This document shows, one piece after another, positions 1-8,020 of a DNA stretch of 12,006 bases. The DNA comes from Chitinophagaceae bacterium. Lineage in GTDB: Bacteria > Bacteroidota > Bacteroidia > Chitinophagales > UBA10324. The DNA lies in assembly GCA_023251195.1 (NCBI GenBank), contig JAHEZG010000085.1, positions 1-12,006 of the forward strand, in the 5' to 3' direction. A model generated the notes under the pieces. It was not told where the DNA came from. It saw only the letters and a program-made list of their open reading frames with translations, and ran no database searches. The position numbers and the translations under genes are program-made. Every line of letters starts with the position of its first letter. The first letter of the stretch is position 1.

Positions 1-3000
1 AATTTTCTGACCGGAAAGATTCAGAATGCCTTGTCGCAAAGTGATAAGATGCCCTGCAAGATTTCCGCTGTCAACTGTAGAAATATATTTCGGCCACAGC
101 GGCTTTAAAGAAAGTGTATCGTACCAGTTATATAAATGCCCGCGGTGCCGTTCGAGCGATTGCATTGTTTTAAATGAATGAGTGGTCCGCTGAATAAATT
201 CACTTGTGGTACTGTACCCAAAGTCATGTGCTGCAAGATTTGCCAGAAGAGAAAGACCGATGTTGGTTGGTGAAGTGCGATGCGCAATTACAGAAGCAGG
301 TTGCTCCTGAAAATTATCGGGCGGCAACCAGTTTTCTTTTTCATTTACAAATTCTTCAAAAAACAACCAGGTCTTTCTTGCAAGTTTTCTGAGAAAAATA
401 TTTTCTTCATCACTGAGTTTATCCGATTGTCTTGCTAAGGGTTTGCTTACCTGCCATGTGAGGAAAGGTGCTATCAACCAAAGAAATAATATGGGGCCTG
501 CGACGATAAGCGATGATGGAGATAAAAAAATTAAATAAAGAAATGCGGCAATTCCAATTATTGGTTCGACCCACATGTATAAATAAGAACTGAATAAATT
601 CTTGTGCTTGCTTCGCTCAATATCTCCGAATGCAGTCCACTCCAAAAGGTGCCTGCGTGAAATCAACATTCGCCAGATAGTGCGGAATACTGTTGTCACA
701 TTTACAAATGCTTCGTACGGAAGACAAATCATTGTAAACAAAGTTTTGATGGCTATGCTTCCTGCCGCGCGACCCGATACAATAATGTGGTGCGATAAAA
801 TCAGGTCCTTTGGTTTCCGGATTAAATCCCAAAGTGTGCTTATAACAACCGGAAGAATAATGATGGCTGTTACAATCAAAGTCCAGATTGCGGCGGAGTG
901 TAACACTGTCCAGCCAAGTAAAATAAAAATGGTGAAGGCAACCGGAACAAGACTGCGCCTGATGTTGTCGAAAATTTTCCATTTCGATAATGCAGATAAT
1001 TTATTGGATTTCCATTTCCTGTTTGCGTCAGGTGCAAATGGAAAAAACCACGCAGCAATTTGCCAGTCACCTCTGATCCACCGCTTCCTTCTTAAAATAT
1101 CTGTATCATATCGTGCAGGATAATTTTCATACAACTGGACATCACTTAAAAGTCCGGAACGGGTGTAACACCCTTCCAGCAAATCGTGACTGAGAATTCT
1201 GTTCTCCGGAAATTTTCCCTTTAATGTTTTTTCAAAAATGTCAACTTCATAAATTCCTTTACCAATGAAGGAACCTTCTTCAAATAAATCCTGATACACA
1301 TCTGATGTTGCGCGGGTGTAAGGATCAATACCCGGTTCGTTTCCATTCATGCGTGCATACAACGAACCCTGCGAACCAGATAAACTTATTGAAACCCGTG
1401 GTTGCAAAATTCCATATCCAACTGTTACACGCTGTTTTTTTTCATCATACACAGCGCGATTCAACGGATGCGCCATTGTGCCGATAATTTTCCAGGCAGA
1501 ATCGCGTGGCAATAAAGTATCTGAATCAAGTGTGATTACATATTTCACACTTTGCAATAACTCCATCTCTCCTGTTATAAGCGAAAAAGAATTTTGTGAA
1601 TTTCCCCGAAGCAGTCCATTCAGTTCAGTGAGCTTGCCACGCTTTCGTTCATAGCCCATCCAGATTTTATCACTCGCATTCCATTTTCTCGGACGATGAA
1701 AAAGATAAAACAAATCATTTTTTTTCCTGTCGTATTTCAGATTCAGTTCTTCAATTTTTTGTTGAACATGGTTTAATAACAGTTCGTCTTCAGGAAGATG
1801 TTCTTCCCGAGCATCAGCAAAATCTGTCGCTAACCCGAAATAAAGATTCTCATATCTGTTGGCAAGGTATCTTACCTCCAGTGCTTCGGTTAAATTATCA
1901 ATGTCATCAATGCCGCTTAGCAAAGTCGGAACGGCAACAAGAGTTCGTGCATCATCCGGAATTCCGGAAGAGAAATTCATTCTCGGAAGTAATCTCGGAT
2001 ACACAATTAAAGTAGCAAGAAAATTAACGAGCGATACTGCAAGTTGACTCGCACATATAAATGAAATCAGTCCAACCAATATTATCAGCCATGGTTTATC
2101 ATTCTCAGAATACGCAATGCATAATATAGCCGCAGTTATCAGTAATGTGATGAAAGAAATGCTTCCGACATAAGTTGTCAATCGAATCTTTGCAAATTTT
2201 CTTCTGATTTTATTACTGATGTGCAATCGCATTTTCGCTCTCGCTTCAGTTTGAATTAAACCTTCTCCAATGAGAAAATAACCGACATGCGCAGTTCGAT
2301 TTTCCGCTCCGTTTTTTTCAGCTCTTTCCTTTGCTAACTGAATGGCAATTTGAGCAACTTCACCTTCTTCCAATTTTGAATCCTTCGCAATTTGTTCCAC
2401 TACATGCCGGTATTGATCGCGGGTAGTAAAATCCATCAGCGGATAAATGCTGTCTTTTCTGAGTGTTTGTTCTATAATACTGTTTTCCTCAACAAACTCA
2501 CGCCAGTCAATACTTCCAAGCAATCGAAGACTTCCAATACTGTTGCTGATGGAAACCTGGTTAGCTGCCTGTTCCTGATTTTCTATTTGTATTAATTCGT
2601 TGCTTGTTTGTCCGCTCTCTGCTAATCTTTCTTCTAACCAGTTCAATGGTTGAGCGAGCACCGGACCTTTTCCTCTCAGTTGCCGAATGAACTCAGCTAC
2701 AAAAGCGCGTTCAAGCGGAGGATTTGAACGAGCCATATCAGCAATTACAAAAATCAAACTCTTAGGATCGCTTTCAACAGCTTCAATCATGTGCCTCGCC
2801 CAATAATCAGCAAGGTCACGATTGATTCTTGCAATTGCCAGTCGGGTAGAAACACGACGGAGATTTTCAATCAACGCCAACCGAAGCATAATAGGTATAG
2901 CCCACAATTCACCCAATTGAAATACTGTAACAGTGTTATAAGCTTTCAGGAAATTATTTAAACTTTCAATATCTACTCTCCCGTCGCTGTGCGAAATAAT

Positions 3001-3441
3001 TTCAAGAACTATATCATACACCCGTGGCAACCCGGCTGATGGTCCTTTCGCCAATTGAGGTAATCCTTCACTGTATAATTTTGGTAAGTGTTTTTTAGCA
3101 GTGCGTATTTGTTCTTCTATCAGGTAAAAATTATCGAGCAGCCATTCACCGGCAGGAGTTATCTGAAAATTTTCTTTGAGCGATTCACGAAAAAGATTTC
3201 TGACTTCCAGTAAAATTTTTTCATTGTCAGCTAACCGTTTCAGTATCCGGTCTGCTTTCCTCTTTTTTGTTAAAGTGTGACTTTTGGCAAGAACAATACT
3301 TTGTTGTTCCATTTGCTCGTGACTATATAATTCTGATCGCAATGGTTCCTCGGCTTTATATTTTGGTTGCGAACTATCGCCCAAAAAATACAATTTCATT
3401 TGCGTTAAAAACTCAGGAACAGTATTGCTTGTCACCTTCAT
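1..3441 (-). CDS. ndvB: Cyclic beta-1,2-glucan synthase, NdvB/ChvB type (N-terminal 1147 residues, cut by window edge)
   Basis: The reading frame is open from the ATG at 3441 to position 1, with no stop or frameshift over 1147 codons. Residues 1-410 are soluble and helical; two membrane segments follow (about 414-440 and 449-480). The GT84-type glycosyltransferase domain carries the acidic motif TLDSDTLLPRD (D639, D641) and the acceptor motif RRKRWIRGDWQ (W788). About five more membrane segments lie between 830 and 1000. The last part starts the middle cyclising domain (GH189 type), with RTSPTNIGL, RHRGHLYNWYDT and STVDSGNLAGHL. Family members polymerise UDP-glucose into beta-1,2-glucan at the inner membrane, cyclise it and trim it with a C-terminal GH94 phosphorylase domain. 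Known members are roughly 2800 residues, so over half lies outside the window. Product identity is by family; a different linkage or a linear product cannot be excluded. A terminator at 3613-3658 separates it from the upstream genes. Confidence 0.93.
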   Translation of the reverse strand, partial: MKVTSNTVPEFLTQMKLYFLGDSSQPKYKAEEPLRSELYSHEQMEQQSIVLAKSHTLTKKRKADRILKRLADNEKILLEVRNLFRESLKENFQITPAGEWLLDNFYLIEEQIRTAKKHLPKLYSEGLPQLAKGPSAGLPRVYDIVLEIISHSDGRVDIESLNNFLKAYNTVTVFQLGELWAIPIMLRLALIENLRRVSTRLAIARINRDLADYWARHMIEAVESDPKSLIFVIADMARSNPPLERAFVAEFIRQLRGKGPVLAQPLNWLEERLAESGQTSNELIQIENQEQAANQVSISNSIGSLRLLGSIDWREFVEENSIIEQTLRKDSIYPLMDFTTRDQYRHVVEQIAKDSKLEEGEVAQIAIQLAKERAEKNGAENRTAHVGYFLIGEGLIQTEARAKMRLHISNKIRRKFAKIRLTTYVGSISFITLLITAAILCIAYSENDKPWLIILVGLISFICASQLAVSLVNFLATLIVYPRLLPRMNFSSGIPDDARTLVAVPTLLSGIDDIDNLTEALEVRYLANRYENLYFGLATDFADAREEHLPEDELLLNHVQQKIEELNLKYDRKKNDLFYLFHRPRKWNASDKIWMGYERKRGKLTELNGLLRGNSQNSFSLITGEMELLQSVKYVITLDSDTLLPRDSAWKIIGTMAHPLNRAVYDEKKQRVTVGYGILQPRVSISLSGSQGSLYARMNGNEPGIDPYTRATSDVYQDLFEEGSFIGKGIYEVDIFEKTLKGKFPENRILSHDLLEGCYTRSGLLSDVQLYENYPARYDTDILRRKRWIRGDWQIAAWFFPFAPDANRKWKSNKLSALSKWKIFDNIRRSLVPVAFTIFILLGWTVLHSAAIWTLIVTAIIILPVVISTLWDLIRKPKDLILSHHIIVSGRAAGSIAIKTLFTMICLPYEAFVNVTTVFRTIWRMLISRRHLLEWTAFGDIERSKHKNLFSSYLYMWVEPIIGIAAFLYLIFLSPSSLIVAGPILFLWLIAPFLTWQVSKPLARQSDKLSDEENIFLRKLARKTWLFFEEFVNEKENWLPPDNFQEQPASVIAHRTSPTNIGLSLLANLAAHDFGYSTTSEFIQRTTHSFKTMQSLERHRGHLYNWYDTLSLKPLWPKYISTVDSGNLAGHLITLRQGILNLSGQKI

Positions 3442-3470
3442 ATTAAATTATCTTTTGAATATTCAGACCT

Positions 3471-3478
3471 CAAAACTA
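3471..3478 (-). promoter_or_regulatory. Possible -7 box for the glucan synthase gene
   Basis: On the minus strand this reads TAGTTTTG, which fits the Bacteroidota -7 consensus TAnnTTTG, and it sits about 30 bases upstream of the ATG at 3441. No TTTG -33 element was found at the expected distance, so it is weak evidence. The terminator at 3613-3658 does imply that the gene needs its own promoter in this interval (3442-3612). Confidence 0.3.
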
Positions 3479-3612
3479 TTCTGAACTACTTACGATTTTT
3501 TTAATTCATTTATTTCAATCACGCATTGTGATATGCGAAAATGAAAGTTCAATTTTTCATCCAACTTTTTATTCGTTTTTCTGAAGAAAAAAAACCAACA
3601 GCTCTATTAAAA

Positions 3613-3658
3613 AATTAGCGGGTAAATCCTTTTTTGATTTTGGATTTCCCCGCTAATT
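3613..3658 (-). terminator. Rho-independent terminator after the two-gene membrane protein unit
   Basis: Two 17-base arms (3613-3629 and 3642-3658) pair at 16 of 17 positions, with one T/C mismatch and a 12-base loop. Read on the minus strand, the hairpin is followed by a T-rich tract (complement of the A run at 3609-3614). It lies about 30 bases past the stop of the 3690-3908 gene. There is no T run on the plus side. Confidence 0.85.
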
Positions 3659-3689
3659 GAAGTGTAACACTTTGAAAAATAAAAACCTG

Positions 3690-3908
3690 CTAAGTAATTT
3701 TCTTATTCCCTCCGGCTATCACTATAATAATTCCTCCAACCAATAATATGCCTCCAACAATTGGTGACCATTGTACGGGATGGCTTTGTTCTTTTTTAAT
3801 ATCAATGGGACCCAAGTCAACTACTTTTTTTGTAGTGACTAAATTGAATCCGGTAATCACTGTCATAATCAATCCGATTACAATCAGTGCAATTCCCAAT
3901 TTTTTCAT
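3690..3908 (-). CDS. Small two-pass membrane protein of unknown function (72 aa)
   Basis: The 72-residue product has two hydrophobic segments (about residues 4-25 and 48-66). A polar linker containing KKVVDLGPIDIKKE joins them, and a short basic tail (GGNKKIT) ends the protein. No catalytic motif is visible. The layout resembles other tiny bacterial membrane proteins of the DUF3185 kind, but I cannot assign it to that family from sequence alone. It starts 28 bases after the stop of the lmo0937-type gene at 3937-4083 and ends just before a strong terminator, so the two probably form one transcript. The leader is A-rich with no Shine-Dalgarno sequence, as usual in Bacteroidota. A role in envelope stress is inferred only from its neighbours. 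Confidence 0.8.
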   Translation of the reverse strand: MKKLGIALIVIGLIMTVITGFNLVTTKKVVDLGPIDIKKEQSHPVQWSPIVGGILLVGGIIIVIAGGNKKIT

Positions 3909-3936
3909 GTTGTTTTTGGTTTAGAAATTTTTCTGT

Positions 3937-4083
3937 TCATGCTCTTCGTATTAAGCTTAACAGAATGGATACAACAGCCAGTACTAACAGTACATGAATT
4001 AATCCTGTTGCACTGTAAACAAAAACACCAAGCAGCCAACCAATGACCATGATTACTGCGATTACATAAAGTAGTGATCTCAT
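3937..4083 (-). CDS. lmo0937-family small membrane protein (48 aa)
   Basis: This short ORF encodes 48 residues beginning MRSLLYVIAVIMVIGWLLG and ending LLSLIRRA, with a TGA stop at 3937-3939. It has two hydrophobic helices (about 4-22 and 27-44) joined by a short SATGL turn. This pattern (MRSLLY start, IxxIxWLxG, a GLIHxLLVxAVxxxL second helix) matches the lmo0937 family of small membrane proteins, common in Bacteroidota and Firmicutes. The biochemical function of the family is unknown. It lies 28 bases upstream of the 72-residue membrane protein gene, and the pair ends at the terminator at 3613-3658, so both are likely expressed together. The gene is easily missed because of its length. Confidence 0.85.
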   Translation of the reverse strand: MRSLLYVIAVIMVIGWLLGVFVYSATGLIHVLLVLAVVSILLSLIRRA

Positions 4084-4253
4084 GATTTAAAAAATTTTAA
4101 GTGAAAAAAATTAATGTCTCGACATAAGAGTTTCAAAATTTCTGCCGAAATGAGGATAATATTTCACCCTTGAAAAAGAAAGTTTCCCCAGTTCGTGTGA
4201 GGAAATCAATGCTGAATTGTAGAACTTAATTCCCATTTAACTTCTTAAATAAA

Positions 4254-4281
4254 AAAAGGCGCAAATAAATTTGCGCCTTTT
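4254..4281 (-). terminator. Rho-independent terminator after the DUF4142 gene
   Basis: A perfect 12-bp stem (AAAAGGCGCAAA at 4254-4265 with its complement at 4270-4281) closes a 4-base loop. On the minus strand the hairpin runs into a run of seven T residues (A run at 4251-4257). It lies about 60 bases past the stop of the 4343-4921 gene and ends the three-gene unit that starts at 5712. The flanks could also stop transcription from the plus side. Confidence 0.9.
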
Positions 4282-4342
4282 CTTACCCCATCAGAATTTA
4301 AGCGAAACTTATTTTCTGATGAACTGGTGTTTTGGTTTTGGG

Positions 4343-4921
4343 TTACTTCATCATCTTTTGCATGTCTGTAAATTTCTGTAAGTGAGTTCGAACAACAGGC
4401 AAAGTGCTGTTTATCCATGCTGTTACATCATTATTATTTACATCGCCGTTTGCTCCCTTCTCTAATTTGTCAACTGCATTTTTATGTTCATTTACCATTT
4501 CATCAATGTATGCTTTCTCAAAGTCAGATTGTTTTTTATCTCTCCAGCTTCTGATCTTATCGTTCACACGGGCAGTATCTTCATTCGGAATGCTGATGCT
4601 ATTGTGAGCTGCAACTGTTTTTAAATCATTCAATGCAATTCCATGATCACGAACTATCATATGAGCCATGTCTTTTACATCTTTGGTAGCACTTCTGTCG
4701 GCAGCATATTTTGATAAACCAATTTCGTAGTAGTTCGCTGCTGCAACATCAACAACAAATTGCGCATTGTTTTTATCCTGCTTGTTGTCATTGAATTCAG
4801 TTTTATTCTGATCTTCAGCAACATCTTTACTGCTGTCTTCTTTATCATTTTTGCAGGAAGAAAAACTGAGTCCGGCAATTAAGCAAAGGGATGAAAGAAT
4901 AATTTTAAATGTGTTTTTCAT
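4343..4921 (-). CDS. DUF4142 domain lipoprotein (192 aa)
   Basis: The product starts with a lipoprotein signal peptide: basic MKNTFK, a hydrophobic stretch, and a Bacteroidota-type lipobox LSFSSC with the acylated cysteine at C23. A charged, Asp/Asn/Lys-rich linker (24-50) follows. Residues about 52-187 form a helical DUF4142 domain, with AQFVVDVAAANYYEIGLSKY, DMAHMIVRDHG and a later EMVNEH. The recurring histidines (H93, H146, H180) and acidic residues fit the ferritin-like helical bundle predicted for this family; metal binding is not proven. The protein should sit in the periplasm or on the outer membrane. It is the last gene of a probable three-gene operon, 38 bases after the PA2169-type gene, and a strong terminator follows. 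Function is unknown; stress or metal handling is inferred from the family and neighbours. Confidence 0.92.
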   Translation of the reverse strand: MKNTFKIILSSLCLIAGLSFSSCKNDKEDSSKDVAEDQNKTEFNDNKQDKNNAQFVVDVAAANYYEIGLSKYAADRSATKDVKDMAHMIVRDHGIALNDLKTVAAHNSISIPNEDTARVNDKIRSWRDKKQSDFEKAYIDEMVNEHKNAVDKLEKGANGDVNNNDVTAWINSTLPVVRTHLQKFTDMQKMMK

Positions 4922-4959
4922 ATAGGGTGTTTTTTAATTGCGCTTTAGTTTTACAAGTA

Positions 4960-5445
4960 TTAAAAAGCGGTTGATTTTTCTTTTGGTTTATCCGCTTCAC
5001 GGTCACGCCAGTTTCGGATTAAATCATGTGAAGTTTTTAATGCTCTCTGTTGTTTTGCAATCATTGTACGAACTCCCGGTAAAAGGTCTTCTGCTTCCAG
5101 TGCAGTTTTATAAGCCCGTTGCGCAGCATCTTCACCAAACTCGCATGCACTCAAAACAGAATGACGGGACTTTCCGGCAATTGCTGTTTTAGCATCCATC
5201 CATACACGATAAATTTCTCCAGGAAGAGTTGCTGATGTTGCAGCTTCACCCCCTAATTCAGTAACTTGTGATTTAAGTTCATCAAGATAATCCTCGCTTT
5301 CACTTTGCATTTTTCGGAATGAAGTACGAAGATCTTCGTCTTCATCCTTGGTTTCTTTAATTGCAGCGTCGTATCCCTGCACACGATCATTATTAATTTT
5401 AATAAGATCGTTCAGAATATTGCTATTTTTTTTATTTGTTTCCAT
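4960..5445 (-). CDS. PA2169-family four-helix-bundle protein (DUF2383-like, 161 aa)
   Basis: The protein has no signal peptide and should be cytoplasmic. It is almost wholly helical. The first helix contains LNDLIKINNDRVQGYDAAI, and an acidic second segment follows (DEDEDLRTSFRKM). Later come GKSRHSVLSACEFGED (about 91-106) and a final helix with KQQRALKTSHDLIRNWRD (about 131-148). These are hallmarks of the PA2169 four-helix-bundle family, whose fold is ferritin-like. The acidic residues plus H140 could form a metal site, but this is not established. It lies between the Pro/Gln-rich gene (36-base gap) and the DUF4142 lipoprotein gene (38-base gap), so all three are likely co-transcribed. A family role in general stress is suspected but not biochemically defined. 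Confidence 0.9.
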   Translation of the reverse strand: METNKKNSNILNDLIKINNDRVQGYDAAIKETKDEDEDLRTSFRKMQSESEDYLDELKSQVTELGGEAATSATLPGEIYRVWMDAKTAIAGKSRHSVLSACEFGEDAAQRAYKTALEAEDLLPGVRTMIAKQQRALKTSHDLIRNWRDREADKPKEKSTAF

Positions 5446-5481
5446 GATTGTTAATTTTTGTTTTTAGTTGATTAATGAATT

Positions 5482-5712
5482 TTATTTTTTATCAGAATTA
5501 TTCGGTTCCTTTATTTGAGGCTTGGTGGATGGATAATTAACTTCATCCGGATGATTTTTCTGAGGTAAATCTTTTGAAGGTTGTTGAATCTCAGGAGTAC
5601 TCTTTCCGGGTTGTGGTTGCTGAGGTTTTATTTCAGGCTGCATCGGATTTCCTTTTTGAGGATTCGGATTTTCGCCCGTGTTTAAAATAATATTTTCATT
5701 TTGGTTGTTCAT
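5482..5712 (-). CDS. Pro/Gln/Asn-rich disordered small protein (76 aa)
   Basis: The 76-residue product is dominated by Pro, Gln, Asn, Lys and Glu, with almost no hydrophobic residues beyond an initial IILN. It contains PQ-type runs such as PEIKPQQPQPGKSTPEIQQP. It has no signal peptide, membrane segment or recognisable domain and is expected to be disordered. I do not recognise a family. It opens the probable operon with the PA2169-type and DUF4142 genes, 36 bases before the former. The ATG at 5712 is preceded by an A/T-rich leader. Its position in a stress operon and its hydrophilic composition suggest a protective or tethering role; this is inference. Because it is compositionally simple, a non-coding explanation is not fully excluded. 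Confidence 0.72.
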   Translation of the reverse strand: MNNQNENIILNTGENPNPQKGNPMQPEIKPQQPQPGKSTPEIQQPSKDLPQKNHPDEVNYPSTKPQIKEPNNSDKK

Positions 5713-5858
5713 AGTAATTGTTTTAGCATAAAATATCGGATTAAATATTCTGCCAGTTTTTATAATCTTCTTTTCACTCCCGAATCAAATGTGTTATAAG
5801 AATTCAGTAATATTATTTGAGGAATGGAAACAACGGATTGAGGAAACTGTTACACAAA

Positions 5859-7016
5859 TTATTTCGGAGGTGAGTCCTTCTTCCCAAATATTTTTTTCAT
5901 TAACGATAATTTTTCAGTTCCTTTATTTCCCGCATTATTAATATTTATGGTGTTATCAATTGTTGGCTTCAATGCCTGTATGTATGCATTCACAATTAAG
6001 TATTTAATGGAATTGACGATACCTATTTTAGGATTATTAAACTTTCCATCCATCTCCACCTTTGTTCCTATCTCGTCGGTTCTATGATTGGTCAGAACAA
6101 ATGCGACACCCGAAACAACTGTTTCCCATAAACTTCTTTTTAAAGATTCGCCCGGCGACCACGGATCAATTTTGATTTCCTTAATCAATGGTTTAATGTA
6201 ACCACTGAATTTTCCATTCTTCGCAGCGAATTCTGTGTAAATACTAAAAGTTCCAGCAGATACATCCATATACGCATAAGCTTTTAGAAAATCATTCACC
6301 TTCACGAGATTCAGGTCGGTTAATTCGGCATTGAAATCAAAAGTTGGAATTTTATTCAGCGGATCCAGATTAATATCGAGACGAAACAAACCATCATAAG
6401 CTTTTCCATCCGCATGAATATGAGAGGGCAGTAAAGTATCTTTATTAGAAACATTGGAAAGATTTGTTGCCGTTGAAAAAATCCTGTTCATCAGCAAATC
6501 AACTTTCGGCGAAGTGTAACGGTCTATATAATGTATTTCGCCGTTTTTGATTTTAAAATAATTGATTGTTAAAGGCATAATGTTTCTGACAAGTTCTCTA
6601 AAATCAGCTGTATCGCTTTTTATATTGCTTGTGTCAACCGGCTTTTGTGTAAAATTTATTACCGGATTGGTCATTTGTACTTTCCCAACTATTCTTCCTC
6701 TGAATAAAGATTTCCATTCCAACGAAAGATCAATTGCATTTGCTTTGAAAAACGGAAACGAATCTTTTGAATAGGATGATGAATCTGTTTCCCAGATTTT
6801 TATATCGTTAATTACATACGCACCTCGTATTAACCAGATATCAATATCTTCCACATGCCCATTGTATCCCTTCATTTGAGCCAATTGCTTATTTATATAT
6901 TTCAAAACAATAGAAGGCAATATCAGCCTGAAAGCAATCAACAGCACGATAATCACAATCACCCACCATTTAAAAAATTTCACAATACAGCTTAAAAAAT
7001 TTGTGTGCTCTTTCAT
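5859..7016 (-). CDS. DUF748 / AsmA-like membrane-anchored protein (385 aa)
   Basis: The protein has one N-terminal membrane anchor (about residues 14-34, KWWVIVIIVLLIAFRLILP), so residues 35-385 should face the periplasm. The segment after the anchor, with KQLAQMKGYNGHVEDID and RGAYVINDIKIWE, and the beta-rich repeats that follow are typical of DUF748 proteins, relatives of AsmA. AsmA-like proteins are thought to act in outer-membrane lipid or protein transport and integrity; no substrate is known for this one. A basic tail (MKKIFGKKDSPPK) ends it. The gene is divergent from the YihY gene, and its start codon falls within the probable YihY promoter region. Downstream, 146 bases separate it from the next minus-strand gene with no clear terminator. 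Confidence 0.85.
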   Translation of the reverse strand: MKEHTNFLSCIVKFFKWWVIVIIVLLIAFRLILPSIVLKYINKQLAQMKGYNGHVEDIDIWLIRGAYVINDIKIWETDSSSYSKDSFPFFKANAIDLSLEWKSLFRGRIVGKVQMTNPVINFTQKPVDTSNIKSDTADFRELVRNIMPLTINYFKIKNGEIHYIDRYTSPKVDLLMNRIFSTATNLSNVSNKDTLLPSHIHADGKAYDGLFRLDINLDPLNKIPTFDFNAELTDLNLVKVNDFLKAYAYMDVSAGTFSIYTEFAAKNGKFSGYIKPLIKEIKIDPWSPGESLKRSLWETVVSGVAFVLTNHRTDEIGTKVEMDGKFNNPKIGIVNSIKYLIVNAYIQALKPTIDNTININNAGNKGTEKLSLMKKIFGKKDSPPK

Positions 7017-7029
7017 GGTAATATTTTTG
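7000..7029 (+). promoter_or_regulatory. Bacteroidota-type promoter for the YihY gene
   Basis: TTTG at 7000-7003 and TATTTTTG at 7022-7029 match the -33 (TTTG) and -7 (TAnnTTTG) elements of the Bacteroidota housekeeping promoter, with an 18-base gap that fits the usual spacing. Transcription would start near 7035, upstream of the ATG at 7116. The element overlaps the first codons of the divergent DUF748 gene. It also makes a GTG start at 7005 unlikely, because that codon would precede the transcript. Confidence 0.5.
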
Positions 7030-7115
7030 ATTCACTGTTAAGCGAATATGAAAGAAGTGAAAACACATATATCAAACCAATTAAGGAAGCATACTTAAAC
7101 ACTTTAAAAAACTTC

Positions 7116-8003
7116 ATGAAATTAAAAATCAAGTATTGGAGAGAAGCGATTGTAACAGCTTTTAAAGCTTTTCTCGACGATCGGGTTTTAAGAATGAGTG
7201 CTTCACTTGCTTATTACACCATCTTTTCTCTGCCGGGTTTACTATTCACAGTAATTGGTTTATGCGGAATGTTTTTGGGAAAAGAGGCAGTGGAAGGTAT
7301 GATATATTCTCATCTGAAATCTGTAATGGGTCCTGATGTGGCAGCCAGCATTCAGGAAACTGTTAAGCATGTTGCCCTTAATAATGACGGAGCGATGAGT
7401 ACTGCAGTCGGGTTACTTATTCTTCTTTTATCAGCAAGCGGAATGTTTGGCGAGATACAAGACTCAATCAATATTATCTGGAATGTTAAACCATTACCCA
7501 AACGCGGATTCAAAGCATACTTGGTTAATCGCTTCCTTTCCTTTTCCATGCTTTTGATTCTCGGTTTCATTTTGATGGTCACCTTAATAGTGAATTCGGT
7601 GCTTGATGTATTAATCAATAATCTCACGCGTGCTTTCTCGTGGAGTTTTTTGCAAAACCTGTATATTCTTGATTACCTGATTACCTTCCTTGTCATCGCT
7701 ATATTATTTTCTTTCATTTATAAATTTCTTCCGGATGTAAAACTGAAATGGAGGGAAGTATTTATTGGCGGAATATTTTCAACGATACTATTTATGATTG
7801 GAAAAGTTTTGCTTGGAATTTATATGCAATCAAACAAAATGATAAGTACTTATGGTGCTGCCGGAAATGTAATTGCTATTCTATTGTGGGTGTATTACTC
7901 AGCCATAATTTTATATTTTGGTGCTGAACTTATTTTTGCTTTTGTAAAAAAGAGTGGAAGAAAAGTCAGGACCGCAGAATATGCTGCTATCGCAGATCGA
8001 TAA
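7116..8003 (+). CDS. YihY/virulence factor BrkB family inner-membrane protein (295 aa)
   Basis: The 295-residue product, close to the family length of about 290, is a multi-pass membrane protein. Family hallmarks include RMSASLAYYTIFSLPGLLF near the first helix, GEIQDSINIIWNV in the middle, YKFLPDVKLKWREVFIGG, and a final STYGAAGNVIAILLWVYYSA with FGAEL. Six hydrophobic segments are visible. The biochemical activity of the family is unsettled; the early annotation as ribonuclease BN is considered wrong, and a transport or envelope role is usual. I chose the ATG at 7116 (MKLKIKYWRE). A GTG at 7005 would extend the frame by 37 residues, but that would overlap the divergent DUF748 start and precede the likely transcription start. 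The gene converges on the 8021-8269 gene, with 17 bases between the stops. Confidence 0.9.
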   Translation: MKLKIKYWREAIVTAFKAFLDDRVLRMSASLAYYTIFSLPGLLFTVIGLCGMFLGKEAVEGMIYSHLKSVMGPDVAASIQETVKHVALNNDGAMSTAVGLLILLLSASGMFGEIQDSINIIWNVKPLPKRGFKAYLVNRFLSFSMLLILGFILMVTLIVNSVLDVLINNLTRAFSWSFLQNLYILDYLITFLVIAILFSFIYKFLPDVKLKWREVFIGGIFSTILFMIGKVLLGIYMQSNKMISTYGAAGNVIAILLWVYYSAIILYFGAELIFAFVKKSGRKVRTAEYAAIADR

Positions 8004-8020
8004 TTTTTGAAAGAAAATAT

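Noticed and set aside
617..982. Second minus-strand frame (121 codons) inside the glucan synthase gene
   Set aside because: It is out of frame with the conserved membrane segments of the glucan synthase and is compositionally incoherent.
602..1123. Long plus-strand frame (173 codons) antisense to the glucan synthase gene
   Set aside because: The minus strand carries clear GT84 motifs here, so this frame is a shadow; its translation shows no domain pattern.
4111..4236. A 41-codon minus-strand ORF between the lmo0937-type gene and the terminator at 4254-4281
   Set aside because: It has an ATG and stop but no recognisable pattern, and this gap should hold the promoter of the next unit. It could be real, but I cannot support it.
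7005..7115. GTG-initiated 37-residue extension of the YihY protein
   Set aside because: It would overlap the divergent DUF748 start and precede the likely transcription start, and the ATG at 7116 gives the usual family length.
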